Of a stretch of DNA of 64,000 nucleotides, positions 55,401 through 64,000 are shown piece after piece (position 1 is the first letter of the stretch; each line of letters starts with the position of its first letter). Position numbers and translations under genes: made by a program. Source of the DNA: Harmothoe impar (lineage: Eukaryota; Annelida; Polychaeta; Phyllodocida; Polynoidae); the NCBI GenBank assembly GCA_947462335.1, contig OX381708.1, positions 5,208,001-5,272,000 of the forward strand, given 5' to 3'. Under the pieces are notes generated by a model. That model was given only the letters and a program-made list of their open reading frames with translations, was not told the DNA's origin and searched no databases.

Positions 55401-58261
55401 AATATTTTGGTTGATCTGGAGTAGTTTCAATTACTGGAAGAAAAATTTGAAAAAAAATAATTCTGAAATAGAAATTTTGAAAAAAAATGAGGCAAGCGAA
55501 ATATCCATTGACAAACTTTTTTTCAAAAAAAAAAAAAAAATCCATTTCCGAAATAAGGTCCCCGAAATCCATTGACCAACTTTTTTTTTGGTCTGGCCTA
55601 ATGACACGATTATCACAATTTTGACCATAAAACATCTACAATGTACCTCCATTATAAGTCAACCCCCCACTTTGAGAGAATATCACACGCCAAATTTGAG
55701 CCCATTTCAACATGGTTATATATATTAAAGTTTACTTGATAAACCTATCCCTTATAAGCCAACCCCCCTCTTTGGGAACAATGCTACAAATGTATAAGCC
55801 GGATCGAGACTAAAGTCACAAAAAAGGTCTGCTGATCAGAGAGGTTCTACCTTAGTATGACTGTATGCAAAATCTAAACTGTATATTATACTGCAGTTGT
55901 TTCATGGGCCCTCAGACCTTCTCCTTGAGCCAGTTGCTAAATCTAAGAAAGAATTTTATTAATCTGAAATATTATTGGCATATTAGTGCTACAGATGCGC
56001 TGTTATTAGTGAGTACCTAAATGGGCACGTAGCTCTCCCTACGTTTATGTGTACGTCTCTGTTCAGCTTGCTAAAACTCCCTATTCTGGTTGCAGTGCTG
56101 GCGTCCAGTGGTATAGACTACGACATCAAGCTGTGGATGCCGACCGCACAGAACCCACACTTTGACAGGGACAAGGCTGAGGAGGTAAGCAGTGGATCTG
56201 GATTTAAGATCGCACGTCATAAAACTCCGGCCATAAGCCTAAATAAGCTTATAAATAGTATGGGCTGGTGTCATGTAACCGGGTCATGTTAGTGTAAGGG
56301 GGTCATGTTGCTGTAACTGGGTCATGTTGCTGTAACCGGGTCATGTTGGTGTAACTGGGTCATGTTGCTGTAACTGGGTCACGTTGCTATAACTAGGTCA
56401 TGTTGCTGTAACTAGGTCATGTTGCTGTAACTAGGTCATGTTGCTATAACTAGGTCATGTTGCTGTAACTAGGTCATGTTGCTGTAACTAGGTCATGTTG
56501 CTGTAACTAGGTCATGTTGCTGTAACTGGATCATGTTGCTGTAACTGGATCATGTTGGTGTAACTAGGTCATGTTGCTCTAATTGGGTCATGTTGCTGTA
56601 ACTAGGTCATGTTGCTGTAACTAGGTCATGTTGCTATAACTGGGTCATGTTGCTGTAACTAGGTCATGTTGCTGTAACTAGGTCATGTTGCTGTAACTAG
56701 GTCATGTTGCTGTAACTGGATCATGTTGCTGTAACTGGATCATGTTGGTGTAACTAGGCCATGTTGCTCTAATTGGGTCATGTTGCTGTAACTAGGTCAT
56801 GTTGCTGTAACTAGGTCATGTTGCTGTAACTAGGTCATGTTGGTGTAACTAGGTCATGTTGCTGTAACCGGGTCATGTTGCTGTAACTAGGTCATGTTGC
56901 TGTAACTGGATCATGTTGCTGTAACTGGATCATGTTGGTGTAACTAGGTCATGTTGCTGTAACTATGTCATGTTGCTGTAACTGGATCATGGTGTAACTA
57001 GGTCATGTTGCTGTAACTAGGTCATGTTGCTCTAACTAGGTCATGTTGGTGTAACTAGGTCATGTTGCTGTAACCGGGTCATGTTGCTGTAACTAGGTCA
57101 TGTTGCTGTAACTGGATCATGTTGCTGTAACTGGATCATGTTGGTGTAACTAGGTCATGTTGCTCTAATTGGGTCATGTTGCTGTAACCGGGTCATGTTG
57201 CTGTAACTAGGTCATGTTGCTCTAACTAGGTCATGTTATTGCAGGTGGTGTCCCGTAACCGGGTCATGTTGGAGGAGACGCGTGACACCATCACGGTACC
57301 AGCCTCCTTCATGCTGAGGATGCTCGCCTCCCTCAACCACATCCGCGCCGGTAAGCGCTTCTCACTTTTTTTTAAAGTGTTTTATTGGGTATAATTTATA
57401 ACATGTGTTAATCTACATTGGATTCGGAGCATTGCCGTTCTGCCTCCAAGACCCCTTTATCTTTGTAGGGACCTGGATACAGGAACAACTCACAGTCATG
57501 CCGGTCATAATACTTGTAAACCGTCACAGAGAAAGAAATCAACATATTTCTCAAATCTCAAAATCGATAACTCAAAATTTAAACAATGAATGGGCTGCAC
57601 AGTGCTTTAATGTGCTATGCCCTTCGTCATGATGCAGGGATGTGGCCCTAGTCAACAGCTCGACAGGGCTGTCTTCATGCATCATGCCAACCCTACATTC
57701 CTGGATGGTTTGCAGAGCTATTTTCATGTATCATGCTGACCAAAGGGCAGAAGAATTGAAGCACTAATAAAGGTTTCTAACATTGGCACATCCACCAAGG
57801 GGTCTCAGAGATGAATTATCCTATTTCAGATAAATAAATAAATAAAGTTTACAACTTCTATGAATAACATCTAACTGTTGACTGTAGGGTAGAACAGTAT
57901 CTTACCATCTTCTCAGTACTATGAAAACCTCCACACTAAAAATAGAATTGTAAATATCCATTTAAATTGCACTATATGTGAGTTTTCATGGCATGTAAAT
58001 CAGATCATTATTAAAGTTTTTGTTTGTTTTTATTTTGTCCGCCGTACTTTCAAGCTGTCCGTAACCCAAAGAATATTAAAAGGCATGGCCCAAAGTGTCA
58101 GTTTGACTGCACACATCCACAATACATCACCATGACGACACAGAGACTTGAGCCAATCAGAATGCCCACAATTGAATGAATGTGACGGTTGTGTTTGTGT
58201 TTCAGGGCGGCGTGCAGGGGACACCAACGCCTCCTCCTCCACATCCAGCGATGATGAGTGA
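46271..58261 (+). CDS. DCAF6: DCAF6 (NRIP/IQWD1), C-terminal part; N-terminal WD40 exons not found
   Basis: DCAF6 is a DDB1-CUL4 ubiquitin-ligase substrate receptor, also described as a nuclear-receptor coactivator with a calmodulin-type IQ motif. Exons: 46271-46481, 48435-48622, 49287-50847, 51984-52146, 53465-53627, 55081-55237, 56096-56184, 57245-57350, 58206-58261. The sum is 2694 nt, 898 codons with the stop, and all phases agree. Human landmarks appear in order: [31 protein letters not shown], the IQ-like segment, [65 protein letters not shown]. About 300 N-terminal residues (the early WD40 repeats in human DCAF6) have no counterpart in 40.5-46.2 kb. The central region is longer than in human because of a repeat-rich exon. 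Confidence 0.93.
46470..47098. repeat. Minisatellite made of a DCAF6 donor site
   Basis: Units GTGCCTGGTAGGTAGAGCA plus a GTGTG, GCGTG or GCACG spacer, about 24 bp with shorter 17- and 10-bp variants; roughly 27 copies. The first unit is the exon end GTGCCTG/GTAGGT itself. Minus-strand open frames with LPGT and CSTYQAP repeats are artefacts of it. Confidence 0.93.
48435..48622 (+). CDS. DCAF6: DCAF6 exon with MQRMSDML motif
   Basis: 188 nt, phase 1 to 0. [20 protein letters not shown] matches human [20 protein letters not shown]. The acceptor is a TAGCAG tandem: use of the first AG starts at 48435, use of the second at 48438, and both keep the frame, differing by one residue (A-V versus V). 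The donor is ACACAG/GTACGC. Confidence 0.9.
49287..50847 (+). CDS. DCAF6: DCAF6 large central exon with VKAE repeats
   Basis: 1561 nt, phase 0 to 1, with acceptor TTTACAG and donor GTAGGT. It encodes a long hydrophilic, probably disordered region. Residues about 41-150 of the exon are 14 imperfect repeats of T-A-T-x-V-K-A-E. Later, [20 protein letters not shown] matches human [20 protein letters not shown], which anchors the exon to DCAF6. Open frames on the opposite strand over 49.34-49.83 and 50.5-50.87 kb are shadows of this composition. Confidence 0.92.
49408..49735 (+). repeat. Coding minisatellite for T-A-T-x-V-K-A-E repeats in DCAF6
   Basis: Mostly 24-bp units (GGTGTTAAAGCTGAGACGGC and variants), 14 copies, all in frame within the large exon. 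Twelve keep a V/I-K-x-E core. All unit lengths are multiples of 3, unlike the intronic arrays. Confidence 0.9.
50877..51093. mobile_element. MITE, CCGTAAAATCCCGGCTTTAA ends
   Basis: TA-flanked inverted ends with GGTGGGGTTTTACGG at the right. It begins about 30 bp after a DCAF6 donor. Confidence 0.75.
51239..51653. mobile_element. MITE, CCGTAAAACCTCGCTTATAG ends
   Basis: Left CCGTAAAACCTCGCTTATAG, right CTTATAAGCGAGGTTTTACGG, TA flanks. At about 415 bp it is roughly twice the family's usual length, with a unique middle (51400-51540). Confidence 0.8.
51700..51902. mobile_element. Palindromic element, ACTGTAAACGT ends
   Basis: ACTGTAAACGTAAGTATTTT at the left and ATGTCTACGTTTACAGT at the right. 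Same family as 2107-2250 and 61849-62042. Confidence 0.7.
51984..52146 (+). CDS. DCAF6: DCAF6 exon, acidic segment before the IQ-like exon
   Basis: 163 nt, phase 1 to 2. It encodes [17 protein letters not shown] and ends [15 protein letters not shown], corresponding to human DDSDDDPVLIPG and GPGDRRS. Acceptor CCCTCCAG, donor AG/GTGAGA. Confidence 0.85.
52255..52950. repeat. Minisatellite ATCTCAATACCCCCATTACTTAATGGTT
   Basis: About 24 copies of a 26-28 bp unit in a DCAF6 intron. It ends in a perfect inverted repeat (arms 52878-52903 and 52908-52933). Confidence 0.9.
53050..53464 (+). repeat. Tandem copies of the DCAF6 IQ-exon acceptor and 5' half
   Basis: Five partial copies (exon starts at 53060, 53135, 53211, 53296, 53381) precede the full exon at 53465. 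The unit (75 then 84-85 bp) is intron end TATTCTGACAG plus exon codons [17 protein letters not shown], cut at CCGTAA and joined to TATCCACCC. In the copies with TACCGTAAT the frame closes at a TGA in the next intron end; two copies with TACGTAAT stay open into the next copy. Confidence 0.93.
53465..53627 (+). CDS. DCAF6: DCAF6 IQ-like exon
   Basis: Phase 2 to 0. [20 protein letters not shown] corresponds to human [20 protein letters not shown], and [20 protein letters not shown] plus TM to human [20 protein letters not shown]. The IQ position reads LQ. Two acceptors 9 nt apart (exon start 53465 or 53474) are both in frame. Five partial copies of the acceptor plus the first half of this exon lie just upstream (53060-53464); this is the only copy followed by the rest of the exon. 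Confidence 0.9.
53643..54010. mobile_element. Family G element, GGGAGTGGTCATTTTTTAAC ends
   Basis: Begins 16 bp after the DCAF6 IQ-exon donor. Poly-G/C interior with TTTTTTTGGTCCCCC words and the right end TTGACCACTCCCT. Confidence 0.8.
54057..54410. mobile_element. Element with AAGGCCACTCAAAAAAAAGT ends
   Basis: Left AAGGCCACTCAAAAAAAAGT and right ACTTTTTTAAGTGGCCTTA are inverted. A related element lies at 55244-55602 (AAGGCCACAACAAAAAAAAA, TTTTTTTTGGTCTGGCCTAA), and the window end (63887-64000) enters another. Confidence 0.75.
54523..54575 (+). pseudogene. Partial duplicate of the DCAF6 WD40 exon start
   Basis: The frame [14 protein letters not shown] at this place is a diverged copy of [14 protein letters not shown], the first codons of the true exon at 55081, about 550 bp downstream. 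The copy has lost the acceptor AG and breaks off after 14 codons into repeat sequence. It is a relic of a local exon-edge duplication, not a working exon. Confidence 0.75.
55081..55237 (+). CDS. DCAF6: DCAF6 WD40 exon ([13 protein letters not shown])
   Basis: 157 nt, phase 0 to 1. [40 protein letters not shown] and [12 protein letters not shown] match the human protein closely. This is a canonical WD repeat with GH and WD. Acceptor GTTGTAG, donor GTAAGT. Confidence 0.95.
56096..56184 (+). CDS. DCAF6: DCAF6 WD40 exon ([13 protein letters not shown])
   Basis: 89 nt, phase 1 to 0. [20 protein letters not shown] matches human [20 protein letters not shown], and it ends HFDRDKAEE. Acceptor GTTGCAG, donor GAG/GTAAGC. 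Confidence 0.95.
56265..57244. repeat. 19-bp minisatellite made of the start of a DCAF6 exon
   Basis: About 50 copies of GTAACTAGGTCATGTTGCT with GTAACCGGGTCATGTTGCT variants. The exon just downstream contains GTAACCGGGTCATGTTG (codons for RNRVML) at 57255. No other gene sense. Confidence 0.92.
57245..57350 (+). CDS. DCAF6: DCAF6 penultimate exon ([13 protein letters not shown])
   Basis: 106 nt, phase 0 to 1. [20 protein letters not shown] and [15 protein letters not shown] match human [20 protein letters not shown] and [15 protein letters not shown]. Acceptor TTATTGCAG, donor GTAAGC. Its first bases (GTAACCGGGTCATGTTG at 57255-57271) are the same sequence as the unit of the minisatellite that fills the preceding intron. 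Confidence 0.95.
58206..58261 (+). CDS. DCAF6: DCAF6 last exon and stop
   Basis: 56 nt. It encodes [18 protein letters not shown] and then TGA at 58259-58261. The short acidic/serine tail is in the place of the acidic tail of human DCAF6. Acceptor GTGTTTCAG. Confidence 0.85.
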
Positions 58262-58579
58262 AGGTCACGAGAAGGTCGGGTGAAGGTCGAGTGAAGGTCG
58301 AGTGAAGTCTGGCTACTCGACAAATCATCCAAACCAGTGACCGTTAACGCCGGACTGAAGTTTTTTACTCCTCTATTACCCATAACTGGACTGTATAGTA
58401 TGGGCAGCCATATTTGATTCAGCTTTATTTTGAGATATTAAGCTTTTCTTGAGATGAGCACTGATAGGAGCTATCTCAATGGGTGCAGCTGTCCTGTCAG
58501 GAATACTAGGAGGTACCTGATTGGTGGAGAACTCACCCGCCTGTTTCCGATAGGTTCATTAGGCACCGACAATGTTTAT
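58262..58579. other. DCAF6 3' flank
   Basis: Begins with short repeats GGTCGAGTGAA just after the stop. No clear AATAAA signal was seen. Confidence 0.5.
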
Positions 58580-58837
58580 ACCGTAAAACCTTGTGTATAA
58601 ACCACGGCTTGTACGCGAATCAGATCGCCAGTGCAGCTTATAGGATAGGCACAGAGCCAGGATGCAGCTTATATGCGAGGTTTTGCTCCTATAGTAGAGT
58701 ACAAAAGTCACAAGAATCAGATCTCTGGTGCGGCTTATATGATCGGCCCAAAGTCGGGGTGCGGCTTATACGTGAGTTAGGCTTATACGTGAGTTAGGCT
58801 TATACGTGAGTTAGGCTTATACGCGAGGTTTTACGGT
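58580..58837. mobile_element. MITE, CCGTAAAACCTTGTGTATAA ends
   Basis: Right end GCGAGGTTTTACGG, interior GCGGCTTATA words, and three tandem CTTATACGTGAGTTAGG units near the right end. A sister copy lies at 60581-60803. Confidence 0.8.
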
Positions 58838-58866
58838 ATGTGAAATGGGGATGATGACCGCAAATA

Positions 58867-59382
58867 CGGGATAGCTCTCCCAGGTGAGAGGACAAACGTT
58901 TAGAGTGTTATCTTAATTTTAAATCTTAATATCTTAATTCAGTGTCTTAAAAACGGGGGTTGGAGGGCAGAGCCCCCAATTACATACTGGATAGGCTCGG
59001 ACTGCAACAGGAGATAGTATGTAGACCTATGGCAGAAGATCACGAGGTAGCCATGCTGCTGCATGGGAATCCATGTCAGTGCAGTACAAATCGGGTCCTT
59101 TATTCCCATACATTTAGATAACAGGATAACTTTTCCCATGCGAATGTGTCATTGAAACACTTTTGTTGGTTCCGAATTTCGATTTAAGGCCCCATTTATG
59201 AGATAAATACACCTTTATATTGTGTAGGAAGACCGGATGCTAGACCATCTAGACTATGGGCTAGGGTGGCGACCTCATGGTTCAACTTCAGGTTCCAAAG
59301 TTAAGACAAATAAGATCATCTTAATAGTCTGATTAAGATAACGCTCTAAACGTTGGTCCTCTCACCTGGGAGAGCTATCCCG
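58867..59382. mobile_element. Element with about 50-bp TIRs, CGGGATAGCTCTCCCAGGTG
   Basis: Left CGGGATAGCTCTCCCAGGTG and right CACCTGGGAGAGCTATCCCG are perfect; similarity extends to GTTATCTTAAT / ATTAAGATAAC. 516 bp, no transposase. Confidence 0.82.
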
Positions 59383-60580
59383 TGGGTGCATTACGACCAC
59401 CCAGGCTGTAACTCGGATGTGCTGAGACCTTCAGTAGTCAGAGGTCCATACACTCATCATGGGACATACCACTACTTAAGCCACGCTTTTGTTTATTTTT
59501 TGGGTTACGGGCCCGCCGCACTACCATGAAAAGCCCCGCACTAAAAATAAAATTGTGAATCTTCAGTTCGATTGCTTGATGTCAGTTTTTACAGCGTGTA
59601 AATCGGACCATTATTAAAGATTTTAGGTACTAAAACGTGATTTTTTTTTTTTTAATGTAATTCTTCCTCCGTACTTGAGAAATGTTTTATGGTGTCCGTA
59701 ACCCAAAGAATAAAAAAGTGTGGCCTTACAGTCGGTTATCACCGTCTTCTAATGACATCTTTGTGACAGGTGGTGAAATGTGGAATACGTCACTACGCTC
59801 TGACGTAACCCGTTAAAGACGGCACAGTGATTTAATGTGCTATAGCCTTCGTCGGCACAGTGCATAAATACATCCCAGCGTGTAACTCATTGTTCAATAT
59901 TTATTATGTATTATTACAGTCGTTAATAGTCGACAGTGTATTAAGGTATTAGAAATAACATGGGTGGAAACTGACTCTGAAGGGGTTCCATTTCACACAT
60001 TGAAGGTGTGGTCACAACAACTTATAGATACAGACTACATAATATCAGTCACAGATGTTGACCTTCCTACATCTGTAGCAATTCTCACCACCGTCACTTT
60101 TACAAAAAAGATAAATAGACAAAACTCCACACCATTGATACACATGCATATCATACTTCACATCCTTCGGCATCGTGTGATATGACCCCGCTTCAATGAG
60201 TGATGTATGATGTGCATTTATGTTAATGAATTGGGTTTTGTGTTTATTACATGGCCCTACTGTCTTAAAATGAAGAAAATCAACAAATGTGGAGGCCATG
60301 GAGTATGGCTACACCGTACTCCATGGGGGCATGGAGTACAGAGCTCCTATAGGCTTAGCATAGAGAAGGCCGTACCACCATGTAATAATACTAGTTTCAT
60401 ATAAAAAGTTACCATGAGTTTTACTTGTACTGATATAACTTAGGGTCATTGTGAACCCAGAAGCCAGTGTCTGCGGTCAACACTAGGGATGTTATATCTC
60501 ATACAGTTTGTCAAACATTATATTGTGTTCATAAATATTGTTATTTTGTTGTCGCTAATTTATGATTACTGAATAGTTAC
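59383..60580. other. Intergenic sequence, no gene
   Basis: Holds a copy (about 60294-60375) of the CATGGAGTACGGCTACAC repeat also found at 54597-54670, plus a fragment of the CATGATGC family. Confidence 0.5.
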
Positions 60581-60803
60581 CGTAAAACCTCGCGTATAAG
60601 CCACGGCTAGTATGCGAATCAGATCGGTGGTGCGGCTTATAGGATCAGCCCAGAGTCAGGGTGCGGCTTGTACGCGAGTTTTTGCTACTATGGTACAGCA
60701 CTAAAGGTCACCATAATCAGATCAATAGTGCGGCTTATAGGATCGGCCCAAACTCGGGGAGCGGCTAATACGAGAGTTAGGCTTATATGCGAGGTTTTAC
60801 GGT
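60581..60803. mobile_element. MITE, CCGTAAAACCTCGCGTATAA ends
   Basis: TA flanks, right end TATATGCGAGGTTTTACGG, interior GTGCGGCTTATAGGATC repeated twice. Confidence 0.82.
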
Positions 60804-61848
60804 AGTCAGGCTCGGCTCTTTGAAGTTTCTGGTTCTGCTTGGTTTCAGTTGTTCCTGTTTTTGTTGATGACTTTACAGGCTTTTTACGTTTACTATAAGC
60901 TGCTATTTATTACGTGTTTTCCATCGTATCAACTATTACAAGATGTTCTTCATATATTTTACTGACCTAAGAGCGATTGAAGTTAGCAATGTTTTCTCCT
61001 TTTTGGCAACAGTCGAATTAACCCGTTAAGGGCCGCATAATGCTTTAATTTAGTGTTTCCTTTTTCGCCATGATGCTTTAATGCAGCCCTGGTGAGTTAC
61101 TCGCCTGGGGTGCATTCATGCATCATGACAACAAAGGGCATGATGCAATAAAGCAGTATGTAGCCTTTGGGTGACAGTAGAACAGTGATTGTAGGCCCTT
61201 TGTGAGGGGGCTATGCAGCAAGAAAGGGTGACTTTTCATAAAAGTTGTAGATAAAGATTTTTAACATGGCTGAAGTGTGTCTGACAAATACATGAATCTA
61301 ACCTCAAAATCCTGCATTCTGATATATATTATTTGAAAGATAAGTGATGTTTGCAAATACAGCAATTACAGACAATGTTACGTGCATTCTGCTGAAAACA
61401 ACGTAAACACAACTTTATTTTGAAAAGGTCACCCTTTCTTGACGCAATGGTGTATACTTTACAGTCAGGCACATGTTACACGGCCACTCCATGTTGGTAT
61501 AGGTGATCACGTGATCATGTCGCCCTGTTATAGGTAAAACATGATATAATTATAATAATAAGTATAATGATGTATTATAATATACACTCGTCTTGTTTTG
61601 TACTTTTTATGAAGTCACTAAATCAGATCCGTCGACAAAGATATTATAAACACATGTAATATAGTTGTGTAATATAATATGAACTGTATAATATTAAAGT
61701 GTCTTAGTTTTACAGAAACTGTTGAATCATAATGGAATTAAATAATGTCACTGAACAATGCATGGTATTTATATTCAGATAAAATAGTCCACTAAACCTA
61801 ACACAGCGTCCGAGTATGCACCGTATTAGTCATATTTACTGTAAATGT

Positions 61849-62042
61849 AGATATTTTTGCTTGTATTAATTTTCGCGATTTTGCTAAAAAGTGCATTATT
61901 GCGTGTATTTAAATTAGCGATTTTTGGAAGTTTGAAGGTTGTATTAATATGATCGTACTGTATGAATTTTCGCTCTACATATTTTCGCAGATTTTTAAGA
62001 TCACGAATATATGTACAACGCGGAAATATCTACATTTACAGT
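61849..62042. mobile_element. Palindromic element, ACTGTAAATGTAGATATTTT ends
   Basis: Right end GAAATATCTACATTTACAGT is the complement of the left. Interior TTTTCGC/GCGAAAA palindromes. Confidence 0.75.
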
Positions 62043-62698
62043 ATACCGGTTGTAGGATAGGCCTGCTAAATTGGTGTGGGATATGTGATATGTCTTTGCT
62101 AAGGGGTCAAGCTGGACGTCCTGTGGGCGCGCCCATTACTTAAACTGGTACTGGCGAGACAAGCACTGATAATAGCGGTCACAGCCGTTACATAATGCAC
62201 CCTAAAAATTCTGCAGTGAATGCAGGGTGTTATCTGATTGGTTGATGATGCATCCAGCTACAGGACTATATGGGCCGCTGTATTTCTATATGCAGGGGTA
62301 CACACTTACATGTTTAGAGGGCCCAGAACGCTGCAGACCCGTACCCACATCTGGGGCCTGGAGGAACAGTTCAATTTTCTATAAGAAAAAAACCATCAAA
62401 TTTTCTCTATTAGAATATACCTAGTATACCATGGCTAGAATGGCTGCTTCCGCTGTTTACTTCTCTTTCCAACAACGTACGATACGTCCGTGTTGATTGG
62501 TAGAAATATCATTGGTATCATAGGTATCGATATATCAACATGTTTTAAGATAACCGGTAATGAGTATCGAAACCATGTGTATCAATACCCCCTGAATCTC
62601 AGCTTTCTAACGCTGAAAGGACGTAAGGGTCTTTTCCCCCGCCCCAGTGTCTATCCCTGCCTACACAAACTCTTTGCCGCCGGTAATGTTGGCAACAA

Positions 62699-62989
62699 GG
62701 GACGAACCTGCATAGTCACTAGACGCCGCCCATTCTATGCGTAATCTTATTCCAGAAAAAGAAAAAAAAAGAGAGAAAGAAAAAGGGGGTGCCCTCCGGG
62801 GGGCAGAGCCCCCGATATATACAGCAATGTTACAAACTTACAGTGGTGCCATCTAGAGGATAGGTATCACCTGGAAACTGATTAAGATTACGCCAGAAGT
62901 GGCGAAAACTTATTAAGATTACGCCAGGAGTGGCTATTCAAGATTACGCACAGAATGGGCGGCGTCTAGTGACTCGGCAGGTTCGTCCC
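62699..62989. mobile_element. Element with about 50-bp TIRs, GGGACGAACCTGC
   Basis: GGGACGAACCTGCATAGTCA at the left and TGACTCGGCAGGTTCGTCCC at the right; the arms include GACGCCGCCCATTCT. Internal tandem AAGATTACGCCAGRAGTGGC units. 291 bp, non-coding. Confidence 0.82.
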
Positions 62990-64000
62990 CGACGTGCGTA
63001 ATGTGGGTTGTATCCACCAGCGTCTACTACAACACAGGCCTCCCACTTACTGCTAGTGGTATAGGGAGGCCAAGTCTCACCATAAAATGTGGTTATGTTT
63101 GTGCCAGTTCTAACAAAAAAATCACATCTAAGTCAGCCTAAAGGGGTCCCAGATCTGAAATTTCATAGCCCAACTCCCCGTATTAGTGGAGATATACAGA
63201 GACAAAAATTTTTTTTGCCCATCCTTCAGGCCTGCGGGCAATAATAGGGGGAGCCCACAAGGGCCCGGAAGTTTGTGATCACGTGACGAGACTTAGCCGC
63301 CGTATTTATTTATGTTTTAATGCAGATGTACTCGCTGCACCGCCTTATCGCATTATGGTACAACAACTGTATTATCGCAACAAACGTCACTCACGGTCTA
63401 CCTGGATGTCTGTACAAAATGACTCCGTAATAAACCTCCCAGTTTGCTGATGCTGCTGGCTGCTTTTGTTATCAACTCACCGGTTTCTGTTATTTTATTT
63501 TCATCAGGATAAGGCCGTTTTATTTTGATAACTTGGATTACGGATCCGCCTCCGAGAATTTTTTTTGGCATTTTGCAAAAAAAAAAAAAGTTTTTTTTTT
63601 TTTTTTACCTTTCCCCTCCGAGATTTTTTTTGAAAATTTTCCTAAAAAAAAAGTACATGCTGAGCAGCAAAAGGTGGAATGAGGCCTTTCAGATTGGGGA
63701 TATTTCTCAACATATCATCCTTAGATTACCCAAAATTGAGGTTTTCCATGCCTTTTTTTTTTCCTCTGCCCTTCGGGGAATTTTTGGATCCAGCTCCTCC
63801 CGTAGAGCAGCTTTCTTTTTTTTACTCTGCCCTTCCAAAAAGTTGGAGCCAAAAGCCTGTAATCCAAGTTATCAAAATAAGGTGGCCTAAGGCCACACCC
63901 AAAAAAAATTTGTTCGATGGATTTCACTTTTGAAAAAATGGTGTGAGCGATCACTTTTTTTTTTGTCAATGGATTTTGTAGATAAAAAAGTGGAGCAAGG
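62990..64000. other. No gene; A/T-rich tracts and the start of a family element
   Basis: Poly-T and poly-A runs at 63560-63620 and 63750-63830 generate Lys/Phe-rich open frames with no coding sense. From 63887 an AAGGCCACACCCAAAAAAAA element runs off the end. Confidence 0.55.

Overview
This is animal (metazoan) nuclear DNA, most likely from a marine invertebrate. Coding sequence is a small fraction of the window and is split into short exons with GT/AG splice sites. The rest is introns and intergenic DNA packed with minisatellites and small terminal-inverted-repeat (TIR) elements. The species cannot be named from the sequence. One run of exactly 200 N (43646-43845) looks like a scaffolding placeholder.

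Two genes are recognisable by homology recalled from their human counterparts; no search was run. (1) Holocarboxylase synthetase, the eukaryotic biotin-protein ligase (HLCS), lies on the minus strand from 40543 down to 6695. All 15 coding exons can be placed; every intron phase agrees and the exon lengths add up to 2976 nt, giving a 991-residue protein. (2) The C-terminal two thirds of DCAF6 (NRIP/IQWD1), a DDB1-CUL4 ubiquitin-ligase substrate receptor, lies on the plus strand from 46271 to 58261. Its nine exons are phase-consistent and encode 897 residues, including the last WD40 repeats. The N-terminal WD40 exons expected for DCAF6 are not visible; the assembly gap between the two genes may be where they are lost.

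Layout: 1-6694, no gene, repeats only. 6695-40543, HLCS with introns holding large tandem arrays (10.5-13.0, 16.3-18.7, 22.5-24.0, 24.55-25.77 and 37.6-39.6 kb). 40.5-46.2 kb, intergenic or unassigned, with the gap and one candidate micro-exon. 46.3-58.3 kb, DCAF6 with arrays at 46.5-47.1, 52.25-52.95, 53.05-53.47 and 56.27-57.24 kb. 58.3-64 kb, no gene, repeats only.

The main result is a recurring pattern. At least five tandem arrays in the two genes are built from splice junctions or exon edges of the exon they touch. HLCS exon 12 has about 35 copies of its acceptor plus the biotin-ligase GRGGN codons; HLCS exon 9 has dozens of copies of its exon end plus donor; DCAF6 has arrays at the donor of its first visible exon, at the acceptor of the IQ-like exon, and from the start of its penultimate exon. 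A sixth exon edge (DCAF6, 54.5 kb) is duplicated once. The window also records transposon insertions directly: one TIR element can be compared with its empty site in a second copy of the host repeat (TA duplication), two hAT-like MITEs have perfect 8-bp target duplications, and a 1383-bp element has a perfect 5-bp duplication. One hAT-like MITE ends 25 bp before a DCAF6 exon.
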